Positions 1-6,289 of a stretch of DNA of 9,870 nt are shown here, piece after piece. The position numbers and the translations under genes were made by a program. The first letter of the stretch is position 1, and every line of letters begins with the position of its first letter. This stretch comes from an uncultured Myxococcales bacterium. Lineage in GTDB: Bacteria; Myxococcota_A; UBA9042. The stretch lies in assembly GCA_903917305.1 (NCBI GenBank), contig CAIXAA010000120.1, positions 1 to 9,870 of the forward strand. Direction: 5' to 3'. Below the pieces are notes generated by a model. It saw only the letters and a program-made list of their open reading frames with translations. It did no database searches and was not told where the DNA came from.

Positions 1-149
1 AAATCAGCGCAAAGTTTCGCACCTTCGCTTCCGGAAGGGAACGAAAACGCCCGTACATCCGGGCATCGTGACGTCGCCACACGCGACACAGCGAGACCCG
101 GCAGAGGGTTTCGACCACAGGCATCACGCCTACAGGATTCAGGGGTACC
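1..149 (+). other. Upstream region of rpsP, no gene assigned
   Basis: No coding sequence can be supported here. One short frame closes with TGA at 69-71, but its residues do not resemble Ffh, the usual upstream neighbour of rpsP. Two small structures are visible: a perfect 10-bp palindrome CTTCCGGAAG at 28-37, and a 5-bp stem GCCCG/CGGGC at 49-53 and 60-64 with a 6-nt loop. The stem has no T tract, so it is at best a weak terminator. TTTCGA at 109-114 and TACAGG at 131-136, 16 bp apart, could be a poor sigma70-type promoter with a very short leader. The rpsP ribosome-binding site is AGGGG at 141-145. Confidence 0.4.
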
Positions 150-401
150 ATGGCGGTTCGCATCCGGCTCGCCCGTTTCGGCGGCAAGAAGACTCCCTAC
201 TACCGCATCATCGCTGCGAATGGCGAGGCGCGCCGTGACGGCCGCTTCCTCGAGCAGGTCGGCACCTACAACCCGGCCCTGACCGAGGCGCCCGTCTCGC
301 TGCTGCGTGATCGCTACAACCACTGGCTGAGCGTCGGCGCCCAGCCGTCCGATACCGTCGCGGCCCTCGTTCGCCGCCTCGATCGCGCCGCCAAGGCGTA
401 G
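150..401 (+). CDS. rpsP: 30S ribosomal protein S16
   Basis: This encodes small-subunit ribosomal protein S16 (bS16), which binds 16S rRNA and helps assemble the body of the 30S particle. The 83-residue length is normal for the family. The characteristic N-terminal block is clear: a basic RIRLARFGGKKTPYYRI segment at residues 4-20, then the turn with ANGEARRDGRFLEQVGTYNP at about 23-42. The C-terminal half (LLRDRYNHWLSVGAQPSDTV) also fits, and the protein ends basic. The ATG is preceded by AGGGG a few bases upstream. The gene heads a plus-strand cluster with khpA, a standard pairing, but the usual rimM-trmD-rplS genes do not follow. Identification is by direct recognition of family residues. 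Confidence 0.97.
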   Translation: MAVRIRLARFGGKKTPYYRIIAANGEARRDGRFLEQVGTYNPALTEAPVSLLRDRYNHWLSVGAQPSDTVAALVRRLDRAAKA

Positions 402-565
402 GTCCAGCGCTCGCGCAACCCCGCGTCGCATTGGACGACGCGTCGCATGGGACGACGGGGCTGCGACGGATGAGCTGCACCTGACGCTCCTGCGCGTTTG
501 GGCCTGCGCCCGCTTGGCGTGGCCCTGCATCGTCCGCCTCGTGCGGTACGTGCCTCGGAGACCTG
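402..565 (+). other. rpsP-khpA spacer with repeats, no gene
   Basis: This 164-nt spacer carries no convincing reading frame. It holds a two-copy 17-bp tandem repeat with a palindromic junction (separate entry) and a downstream TGCGACG at 462-468 that can pair with either repeat copy. The khpA ribosome-binding site GGAG lies at 557-560. I found no good promoter, so khpA is probably read through from rpsP. Confidence 0.5.
423..456 (+). repeat. Two-copy 17-bp tandem repeat with palindromic junction
   Basis: Units 423-439 and 440-456 are identical except for one base (T at 432, G at 449). The junction forms a perfect 10-bp palindrome CGACGCGTCG at 436-445. Each unit contains CGTCGCA (424-430 and 441-447), which is complementary to TGCGACG at 462-468. 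Two mutually exclusive hairpins are therefore possible in the transcript between rpsP and khpA. This is seen directly in the sequence. A regulatory role is only inferred, and a simple replication-slippage duplication is equally possible. Confidence 0.85.
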
Positions 566-799
566 ATGCGCGAGTTGTTGCACTACCTTGCCTCGGCGCT
601 CGTCGATTTCCCGGAGGATGTCCGGGTCGAAGAGGAAGTGACCGACGAGGGCGTCGTGCTGCGCCTGTCGGTGCGCCGCGAAGACATCGGCAAGGTGATC
701 GGCAAGCAGGGCCGCACCGCCCGCGCCATCCGCAACCTCGTCCACGCCGCGGCCGTGCTCCGCCAGCAGCGCGTGAGCGTCCAGTTCATCGACTCCTGA
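566..799 (+). CDS. khpA: KH-domain RNA-binding protein KhpA
   Basis: This is a small single-domain KH protein (77 residues, normal for KhpA/YlqC). It is expected to bind RNA in the cytoplasm, and in Firmicutes it works with KhpB/EloR in RNA-level control linked to cell division and envelope growth. The diagnostic KH element is present: IGKVIGKQGRTARAIRNLV at residues 41-59, with the GxxG loop as GKQG at 46-49. The family-typical N-terminus (MRELLHYLASALVDFPEDVRV) is also present. The start is an ATG with GGAG 5 nt upstream. The rpsP-khpA order is widely conserved, which supports the name. The downstream neighbours are not the usual rimM-trmD genes. Function in this organism is inferred from the family. 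Confidence 0.92.
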   Translation: MRELLHYLASALVDFPEDVRVEEEVTDEGVVLRLSVRREDIGKVIGKQGRTARAIRNLVHAAAVLRQQRVSVQFIDS

Positions 800-867
800 T
801 CGCCGTCGTTCCTTGATGCGGACCGGACCTGCGCGATCGCCTCCACGTCGCGCGCCAGAGGTCGCAG

Positions 868-2097
868 ATGCCGACCCCAGCTGCGGATAGAGACGACTCC
901 CACGCTGCCGTCGCGGGTGCCGCGCAGTTCCTGCGCCACATCGCAGCCCAACCGCGCGCGATGGCGGCGCTGCTCCTCGCCTTTTCCCTGCTGGCGCTGG
1001 TCGGCACGCAACTGGCCCAAGCCGACGCGCCGACGACCGTGCCCGACGGCCTGGCCCGCGCCGATCTGCTGCTGCTGCACGCGGTCGGCCTGGATCGGCT
1101 GCCGTCGTCGGTGCTGACCTGGCTGCTGCTCGCGCTGAGCGCCGTGGCGGCCCTGGCGCACGCGCTGTTTCCCGAGGACGGCGTGCGTTGGCGCGGCACC
1201 TTGCTGGCGATCGACGAGGCGCAGCCGGCGATCCAGGCGGCGCTGGCGAAGCTGGAGCTGCGCGCCACCCCGGTCTGGCACCGCCGCGGCGACGCGATCG
1301 CGATGACGCTCGGCTTTCCGCGGGCGGGCCGCGTGCTGCTGGCTGCCTCCGGCTTGCTGCTCGGCGTGCACCTGATCCTCTCGGCCGCGGTGCCGCTGCC
1401 CGCGCTGTTGGACGTGCCGCTGGGTGCTGCGCCGGGTCCGGTGCCGACCTGGACGCCGGACGCGGGCGTGCTCGCGCCGGCGCAGGGTCGCTGGTACGGC
1501 GCCTGTGCGCGCGAAGGCGATGGCGTGCGCTGCCACCTCGACACGCCGGGGGCGCGCCAGGACTTGCGGCTGCGAGCTGGAGAAAGCACTGTCATCCAAG
1601 GACTTCGCTACACGTGGCTCGCCACCGGGCGCACCGCCGCGATGTCGACGTTTGCGCTGCGCTGGCCGCCCGGTGCACAGACGACGCCGCTGACCGTCGG
1701 CCAATCGCTGCCCGTGCCGCAGCTCGGCCTGCGCCTCCTGCCGACGGCGAGCCGCGAGGCGGGGCCCCTGGTCCTGGCGCTCGGCGACACGAACAAGTCG
1801 CAGCCGCTGCAGATCCTGGCGGCGCCGGTGCTGCTGCCCCAAGGCCATCTCGCGGCAACCGTGACCGGCGGCGAAGTGCTGCGCATCCAGGTGGCGCGCG
1901 ATCGCCCCGCATGGCCGCTGTGGATCGCCTTGCTGTGCGCGGCCCTGGGCGCGCTGCTGGCGTGGGCGCTGCCTTGCCTGCGCCTGCAGATCCGCCCGGG
2001 ACTGCCGGCGGCCATCGAGGTCGACGCCTGCAACCGCCCGTCCTTGCTGGCGGCCGTGCAAGGCGCGGCGCAAGGGCAGGGCGAGGTGCCACCGTGA
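868..2097 (+). CDS. Membrane protein with ResB-like topology
   Basis: This is an unrecognised 409-residue membrane protein whose layout matches ResB/Ccs1 cytochrome c maturation proteins. Predicted helices lie at about residues 31-50, 81-100, 154-174 and 348-368. Between helices 2 and 3 is a charged cytoplasmic stretch with a run like ALAKLELRATPVWHRRGD. Between helices 3 and 4 is a long beta-rich periplasmic domain (about 175-347). ResB proteins share this 2+1+1 arrangement, and the FPRAG stretch before helix 3 resembles the ResB segment there. C213 and C222 in the periplasmic part could form a disulfide. The ATG has AGAGG 6 nt upstream. The gene overlaps the next membrane-protein gene by 4 bp, so the two are probably translated together and cooperate. 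The family call rests on topology more than on conserved residues, and a taxon-specific membrane protein is possible. Confidence 0.55.
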   Translation: MPTPAADRDDSHAAVAGAAQFLRHIAAQPRAMAALLLAFSLLALVGTQLAQADAPTTVPDGLARADLLLLHAVGLDRLPSSVLTWLLLALSAVAALAHALFPEDGVRWRGTLLAIDEAQPAIQAALAKLELRATPVWHRRGDAIAMTLGFPRAGRVLLAASGLLLGVHLILSAAVPLPALLDVPLGAAPGPVPTWTPDAGVLAPAQGRWYGACAREGDGVRCHLDTPGARQDLRLRAGESTVIQGLRYTWLATGRTAAMSTFALRWPPGAQTTPLTVGQSLPVPQLGLRLLPTASREAGPLVLALGDTNKSQPLQILAAPVLLPQGHLAATVTGGEVLRIQVARDRPAWPLWIALLCAALGALLAWALPCLRLQIRPGLPAAIEVDACNRPSLLAAVQGAAQGQGEVPP

Positions 2098-3266
2098 TCG
2101 CGTGGATCGCCGCTTGGCTTGCCCTGACGTGCGCGGCGTTTGCCGCCGCCGTCCCCGCCCGCGCCGCGGCCTATGCCGCCTTGGCCGCTGTCGTCGCGGC
2201 TGCCTGCCTGCGCCTGCCGGTGCTCGGCGCCGCTGCGTTCGCCTTGGCTGCTGCCGCCGGCCTGCTGGCGCTCGCCTCCGTGCTTCCCCACCTTGCCGGC
2301 CGTCCGCTGCGCATTGCCGCATGTTCGCTCGTGCTTCCAGCTGTTTGCGCCCCAGCGCCCCAAGCGTTCGCCGCAGCTCCAGTGTGGGCGGCCGCGGCCG
2401 TGGCGCTGGTCCTGGGCGCTGCCGCCGTGGCCGCCGTCACCGCCTGGGCCCTTGCCGGTCGTGGTCGCTACGCCCTGGCCGCCGTCGTCGCCCTCGCTCC
2501 CGTTGCCCCTGCCGGCGCCGGTTGGCTGCGTTGGTCCGGCGCCAGTGCCGCCGTGCCCCACCCGTCCAGCAGTGCGCACTACCTCGCCAGCGGATCGTTC
2601 GCCGTTCCCCTGCCGTCCGCGCCAGCCTTGCTGGCCTGGACCTGGCTTTGGGTGCCGGCGCTGCTGCTGATCGCCGTGGCTGTTTCCTTCGTCCATGCCC
2701 AGCAGCCGCGCCAGAAGCGGCCGCCTTTGCTGGGCGCCGCGATCGTGGCCGCGCTGCTGGCGGCGGTTGCCGTGCTCGAGCTTCGCCTCGCCTGGTCGAC
2801 GCGCCCCGCGCCGTTCGCCCACCTGCCCGGCGCCTCGCACCCGGTGGCGCTCTGGCCCCTGGCCGGCCAGCCGTGGCTGGATTCCAGCCTGGTGGCGCTG
2901 CTTCTGGCGCGCCTGGTCGTGCTCGCCGTGCTGCTGTCGCCGCGCGACCCGGACCGGTCCGCTCCTTTGTTGCTGCGCGCCCGAACCATCGCCCACGTCG
3001 TCTTCTTCGCCGGCGGCCTCGCACTGGCAGCCGTCTGGCTCGCCGCCGCGTCCGATGCCGCAGGCGCGACGTGGCTCAGCGATCCGAGTGCTTTTGCCCT
3101 GTTGTCCGCCCTGCTCGCGACCGCCGCCGCCGTTCCCGCCGCCTGGGAGGGCCGCACGCCAGCGCGCGACGCGGCGCACCTCGTGCAGTTTGCCGCTGCC
3201 GCCGTGCTCTTGGGCGGTGCGGATGCCGGGTGGGCGGTTTTCGGCGCCCTGCTGCCCTTGCCGTAA
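2094..3266 (+). CDS. Polytopic membrane protein, unknown function
   Basis: This 390-residue, very alanine- and leucine-rich integral membrane protein has roughly eight to ten predicted helices, for example at about 1-20, 23-38, 43-64, 97-121, 179-200, 211-230, 264-282, 298-318, 332-350 and 361-385. The chosen start is GTG at 2094-2096. It overlaps the previous stop in a GTGA arrangement, which indicates translational coupling. Histidines occur near helix edges (H66, H156, H162, H201, H243, H249, H301, H362). Its position beside a ResB-like gene suggests the place of CcsA, the usual ResB partner. However, I cannot find the tryptophan-rich haem-handling WWD motif expected of CcsA, so I do not assign that name. 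The minus strand and the other plus frames are also open because of composition. This frame is preferred for its hydrophobic pattern and coupled start. Confidence 0.6.
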   Translation: MIAWIAAWLALTCAAFAAAVPARAAAYAALAAVVAAACLRLPVLGAAAFALAAAAGLLALASVLPHLAGRPLRIAACSLVLPAVCAPAPQAFAAAPVWAAAAVALVLGAAAVAAVTAWALAGRGRYALAAVVALAPVAPAGAGWLRWSGASAAVPHPSSSAHYLASGSFAVPLPSAPALLAWTWLWVPALLLIAVAVSFVHAQQPRQKRPPLLGAAIVAALLAAVAVLELRLAWSTRPAPFAHLPGASHPVALWPLAGQPWLDSSLVALLLARLVVLAVLLSPRDPDRSAPLLLRARTIAHVVFFAGGLALAAVWLAAASDAAGATWLSDPSAFALLSALLATAAAVPAAWEGRTPARDAAHLVQFAAAAVLLGGADAGWAVFGALLPLP

Positions 3267-3276
3267 TCACCCGCAA

Positions 3277-3930
3277 CTACGCCGCTTCCAGCAATTCCGC
3301 CAGCACGGCCGGCCGCGCATCGGCAAGGCACAGCGCGCCGCGCACCCGCCAGCCCGCCTGTCGCAGCGCGTCCGCCGCCAGGCCCAGCGTCTGGCCCGTC
3401 GTCACCACGTCGTCGATCAGCAGGACGTCGCGCTGCCTGCCCGGCGCGTGGCGCACGCGGAACTGCGGCAGCTCCGAGCGATCCTCGCGGCGCACCGCGT
3501 GCAGGTCCACGCGATCGAGGGCGCGCACGAGCCGCCGCCCACTGCCGCGCTGCGCCAGCCCCGCGGCGATCAGATCCGGCAGGTGCATCCCGCGCTCCAC
3601 CAGGCGGCGGCGCTGCGGCGGCACCGGAACGAGCGCCACCTGCGGCTCCCGCGCCTGCAAGTGCACGGCCAGCTGCGTCAAATCGTGTTGCATTGCACGG
3701 AGATCGACGCGGCCCCCGCCGTTTTTCGTGCGCACGATCGCGGCCGCCATGGCGCCCGCGTAGCCGAACGCGCCTGCGATGGGCATGCCGTCGGCGCCGC
3801 AGCGCCACCTGCCGGAGCGCGTCACGCTGGGAGCGCAGCCTTCGCAGAAGGCGTCGTCACTGCCGATGAGAAGGGTGCGGCCGCAAGCTGCGCACGCCGC
3901 CGCGAATGCAAACCGGATGAAGTCGAGCAT
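3277..3930 (-). CDS. comF: ComF family phosphoribosyltransferase-like protein
   Basis: This is a 217-residue ComF/GntX-family protein. The N-terminal zinc-ribbon is visible as C13xxC16, C29xxC32 and C44. The middle has the family VPVPPQRRRLVERGM segment at 101-115. The C-terminal half carries the type I phosphoribosyltransferase PRPP loop VLLIDDVVTTGQT at about 169-181. ComF is required for DNA uptake in some naturally competent bacteria, but most homologues have no proven reaction, so competence is not claimed. The start is the ATG at 3928-3930, because GGAGG lies exactly 5 nt upstream. A GTG two codons earlier overlaps that ribosome-binding site and is unlikely. The gene lies 41 bp downstream of map and is probably co-transcribed. 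It converges on the membrane-protein gene with only 10 bp between stops. The usual Q after the ERG motif is not conserved. Confidence 0.88.
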   Translation of the reverse strand: MLDFIRFAFAAACAACGRTLLIGSDDAFCEGCAPSVTRSGRWRCGADGMPIAGAFGYAGAMAAAIVRTKNGGGRVDLRAMQHDLTQLAVHLQAREPQVALVPVPPQRRRLVERGMHLPDLIAAGLAQRGSGRRLVRALDRVDLHAVRREDRSELPQFRVRHAPGRQRDVLLIDDVVTTGQTLGLAADALRQAGWRVRGALCLADARPAVLAELLEAA

Positions 3931-3932
3931 GG

Positions 3933-3951
3933 TCACCTCCTATAGAGGTGA
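3933..3951 (-). promoter_or_regulatory. Hairpin occluding the comF ribosome-binding site
   Basis: A perfect 7-bp inverted repeat (TCACCTC at 3933-3939, GAGGTGA at 3945-3951) surrounds a 5-nt loop. One further G-C pair is possible at 3931/3953 across a mismatch. In the map-comF transcript the 3' arm contains most of the GGAGG ribosome-binding site (3936-3940), and the comF ATG follows directly. Folding would hide the site from ribosomes. The repeat is seen directly. Control of comF translation is inferred. Confidence 0.55.
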
Positions 3952-3971
3952 TCGCTCGCAGCGCGCAAAAC

Positions 3972-4736
3972 TTACGGCAGGGTGCCGTCGGAACAGAGCG
4001 TCAGGATCTCCGTGCCGGCCTCGGTGATGGCGATCGAGCACTCGAAGTGCGCGGAAGGCTTGCCATCGTCGGTCACGACCGTCCAGCCGTCGCGCAGCGT
4101 GTGCACGTTGTCGCCGCCGAGGTTGACCATCGGCTCGAGCGCGAGCGTCCAGCCGCTTTGGATGCGCGGTCCACTGCCCGCCGTGCCGTAGTTGGGAATC
4201 TGCGGATCCTCGTGCAGCGCGCGCCCGACGCCGTGACCGCAGTATTCGCGCACGATTCCGTAGCCTTTCTTGTCGATCACGGCCTGGATCGCCGCGCCGA
4301 TGTCGCCCAGGCGGTTGCCGATCTTGGCGGCCTCCATCCCGGCAAACAGGCTTTCCCGCGTCGTGTCGAGCAGTTGGCGTACGTCGGCGGCGATCGGTTC
4401 GACCGCGACCGTGATCGCCGCGTCGCCGACCCAGCCATCGAGCGTCGCGCCGCAGTCGATCGACAGGATGTCGCCCTTCTTGAGCTTGCGCCCGTCCGGG
4501 ATGCCGTGAACGACCTCGCTGTTCAAGGACAAGCACAGCGATGCGGGAAAGCCGTGGTATCCTTTGAAGGTAGGGGTGGCGCCGCGCGAGCGGATGAGGG
4601 CCTCGGCGGCGCGGTCGAGGTCGCGCAGCACGACGCCTTCGCCGATCATGCCGCGCAGCAGCCGCAGCGTGTCGCCGACGATCACACCTGCTTCGCGCAT
4701 CTTCTTGATGTTGGCTTCCGACTTGCGTTGAATCAC
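3972..4736 (-). CDS. map: Methionine aminopeptidase, type I
   Basis: This cytoplasmic metalloenzyme removes the initiator methionine from new proteins. Counting from an upstream ATG at 4754 (260 residues), all five metal ligands are visible: D100 in SIDCGA, D111 in VGDAAIT, H174 in CGHGVG, E207 in LEPM and E238 in AHFE. The substrate-site H83 in VVHGIP is also visible. I prefer the GTG at 4734-4736, giving 254 residues. It has AGGAG 6 nt upstream, and the protein then starts at IQRKSEANIKKMREAG, like other type Ia enzymes without extensions. The ATG at 4754 has no clear ribosome-binding site. The gene leads a minus-strand pair with comF and diverges from proA, with its own promoter-like sequence at 4782-4810. 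The enzyme identity is secure; only the start is open. Confidence 0.96.
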   Translation of the reverse strand: MIQRKSEANIKKMREAGVIVGDTLRLLRGMIGEGVVLRDLDRAAEALIRSRGATPTFKGYHGFPASLCLSLNSEVVHGIPDGRKLKKGDILSIDCGATLDGWVGDAAITVAVEPIAADVRQLLDTTRESLFAGMEAAKIGNRLGDIGAAIQAVIDKKGYGIVREYCGHGVGRALHEDPQIPNYGTAGSGPRIQSGWTLALEPMVNLGGDNVHTLRDGWTVVTDDGKPSAHFECSIAITEAGTEILTLCSDGTLP

Positions 4737-4781
4737 GAACGGCTCCTGAGGCATGGAAGGGTCGCGGGCGGATGGTGGCGC

Positions 4782-4810
4782 ACCCTACGCGCGCTCCCCG
4801 TGCCGCGCAA
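4782..4810 (-). promoter_or_regulatory. Predicted sigma70-type promoter of map-comF
   Basis: On the minus strand TTGCGC (4805-4810) and TAGGGT (4782-4787) are separated by exactly 17 bp. Each keeps the most conserved positions (TTG of -35; T, A and final T of -10). It sits about 45-70 bp upstream of the map start and has the same form as the other promoters called in this window. No transcript data are available. Confidence 0.5.
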
Positions 4811-4844
4811 CCCTTCGCCGCAGAGCCTGGATCTGTCCACGGAA

Positions 4845-4873
4845 TTGACTGCGCACCCCCCTGCACCTAACCT
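4845..4873 (+). promoter_or_regulatory. Predicted sigma70-type promoter of proA
   Basis: TTGACT (4845-4850; five of six consensus bases) and TAACCT (4868-4873; T, A and final T conserved) are spaced 17 bp apart. They lie about 95-120 bp upstream of the proA TTG start. A transcript beginning near 4880 would cover proA, rsfS and rlmH, which have no internal gaps large enough for a promoter of their own. Confidence 0.55.
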
Positions 4874-4967
4874 GGATTGGGCCGGTTGCCGGACGCGCAA
4901 GCCCCGCAGCGCACTTCTGCGCGCAGGGTGGCATCTGGCGCGCCAAGGGCCCCAAGGAAACGACGCG

Positions 4968-6263
4968 TTGACCGGATCGACAACTTCGCCCACGGCCCCA
5001 TCGCCCGCGCTGGCCGCTGAGACCCGTACGCTCTTGGCTGCCGCCCGCGCGGCGGCCACGGTGCTCGCGCCCGCGTCGACGCAGCTCAAGAACGCCTTCC
5101 TCGCCCGCACCGCCGCGCTCCTGCTCGAAAAGCAGCAAGAGATTGTCGAAGCAAATTCGGCGGATCTGGCGCTGGCCGTCGCTGCGGGCCGCAATGCGGC
5201 GTTTGTCGATCGCCTGCGCCTGGATGCGCGCGCCATCGCCAACCTGGCGCGTTCCGTTGGCGAGATCGAAGCGCTGCCGGATCCCGTTGGCATGATCACC
5301 AGCGGCAGCCGGCGCCCGAACGGGCTCGAAGTGCGCAAGCAGCGCATCCCCATCGGCGTCATCGGCATCATCTACGAGTCGCGCCCCGGCGTGACCATCG
5401 ACGCGGCGGCGCTGTGCATCAAGGCCGGCAACGCCGTGGTCTTGCGCGGCGGGTCGGAAGCGCAGCGCAGCAACCGCATCCTGGCGGAGCTGCTGCGCGA
5501 AGCCCTCCACGCCGCCGGACTGCCCGCCGACGCCGTGCAGGTGCCGCAAAGCCAGGATCGCGCCGCGATCGACGCGCTGGTCTCGGTGCCCGGTGGCCTG
5601 GATCTCGTGATTCCGCGAGGGGGAACGGCGCTGATCGAGGCCGTGCAGCGCTCCGCGCGCGTGCCGGTCATCCAACACTATCAAGGTGTGTGCCACCTCT
5701 TCGTGCACGCCGCGGCGGACCTGGAGAAGGCGGCGCGCGTGGTCGTGAACGCCAAGGCGCAGCGGCCGGGCGTGTGCAACGCGGTCGAGGCGATCCTGGT
5801 GGATGCCGCGATCGCGCCAAGCGCCGTTCCCAAGCTGTGCGCGGAACTGCGCGCCGCGCAAGTGGAAATTCGCGGCTGTGAGCGCGTCCAGGCCCTCGAA
5901 GGCGCCGCCGTCGTGCCCGCCACGGACGCCGATCTGGGCCATGAGTACCTCGACCTGATCGTGCTGATGCGCGTCGTCGACGGCTTGGATGGCGCCATCG
6001 CGCACATCCGCCGCTACGGCAGCGGCCACACGGAAGGCATCCTCACCGAGGACCTCGGCGCCGCCCAGCGCTTCATCGCCGAAGTCGACGCCTCCTGCGT
6101 CGTCGTGAACGCGTCGACGCGGTTCAACGACGGCGGCTGCCTGGGGCTTGGCGCGGAGATCGGTATTTCGACATCAAAATTGCACGCTTACGGGCCAATG
6201 GGGCTCGAGGCGCTGACGGCAGAGAAGTACGTTGTCATCGGCAACGGTCAGGTGCGCACATGA
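4968..6263 (+). CDS. proA: Gamma-glutamyl phosphate reductase
   Basis: This enzyme catalyses the NADPH-dependent reduction of gamma-glutamyl phosphate to glutamate semialdehyde, the second step of proline synthesis, in the cytoplasm. Family blocks are unmistakable: GVIGIIYESRPGVTIDAAAL (about 130-149), the AGNAVVLRGGSEA loop, NAKAQRPGVCNA with the catalytic cysteine at C270, and the C-terminal GLGAEIGISTSKLHAYGPMGLEALT. At 431 residues it is slightly longer than most ProA, the excess being an S/T/P/A-rich N-terminus. No ATG precedes the conserved core, so I chose TTG at 4968-4970, which has AAGGA 9 nt upstream. The frame stays open far upstream with no homology. The gene overlaps the upstream-most rsfS start in an ATGA arrangement. 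proB is not in the window, so the glutamate kinase must be encoded elsewhere. Confidence 0.96.
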   Translation: MTGSTTSPTAPSPALAAETRTLLAAARAAATVLAPASTQLKNAFLARTAALLLEKQQEIVEANSADLALAVAAGRNAAFVDRLRLDARAIANLARSVGEIEALPDPVGMITSGSRRPNGLEVRKQRIPIGVIGIIYESRPGVTIDAAALCIKAGNAVVLRGGSEAQRSNRILAELLREALHAAGLPADAVQVPQSQDRAAIDALVSVPGGLDLVIPRGGTALIEAVQRSARVPVIQHYQGVCHLFVHAAADLEKAARVVVNAKAQRPGVCNAVEAILVDAAIAPSAVPKLCAELRAAQVEIRGCERVQALEGAAVVPATDADLGHEYLDLIVLMRVVDGLDGAIAHIRRYGSGHTEGILTEDLGAAQRFIAEVDASCVVVNASTRFNDGGCLGLGAEIGISTSKLHAYGPMGLEALTAEKYVVIGNGQVRT

Positions 6264-6289
6264 CCCTCGCGGGTCCGGGAGCAAAGAGC

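Larger units (their letters stand above)
4737..4967. other. Divergent map/proA intergenic region
   Basis: No gene is seen here. It contains a promoter for each flanking gene (separate entries) and the map ribosome-binding site AGGAG (minus strand, 4743-4747). It also holds a proA leader of roughly 90 nt with a perfect 10-bp palindrome TGGCGCGCCA at 4936-4945 and a short CCGG/CCGG stem. I see no leader peptide or recognisable riboswitch. Confidence 0.5.

Noticed and set aside
826..863. Stem pairing GACCT-GCGCGA with TCGCGC and AGGTC over the ribosome-binding site of the ResB-like gene
   Set aside because: Eleven pairs but interrupted by a 5-nt bulge with an 11-nt loop; such stems are frequent by chance at this GC content.
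583..2322. Long minus-strand open frame opposite khpA and the ResB-like gene
   Set aside because: Arginine/alanine/glutamine-rich translation typical of the antisense of GC-rich genes; overlaps a clear KH-domain gene and a coherent membrane protein.
1608..3179. Glycine/glutamine-rich minus-strand open frame opposite the membrane genes
   Set aside because: Composition is a shadow of the hydrophobic plus-strand frame, and it has no ribosome-binding site or recognisable domain.
2579..3808. Minus-strand open frame spanning the comF/membrane-gene junction
   Set aside because: Overlaps comF in another frame and runs opposite the membrane gene; no family features.
3948..4967. Upstream extension of the proA frame across map
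   Set aside because: The residues before the TTG at 4968 are antisense of map or promoter DNA with no ProA similarity.
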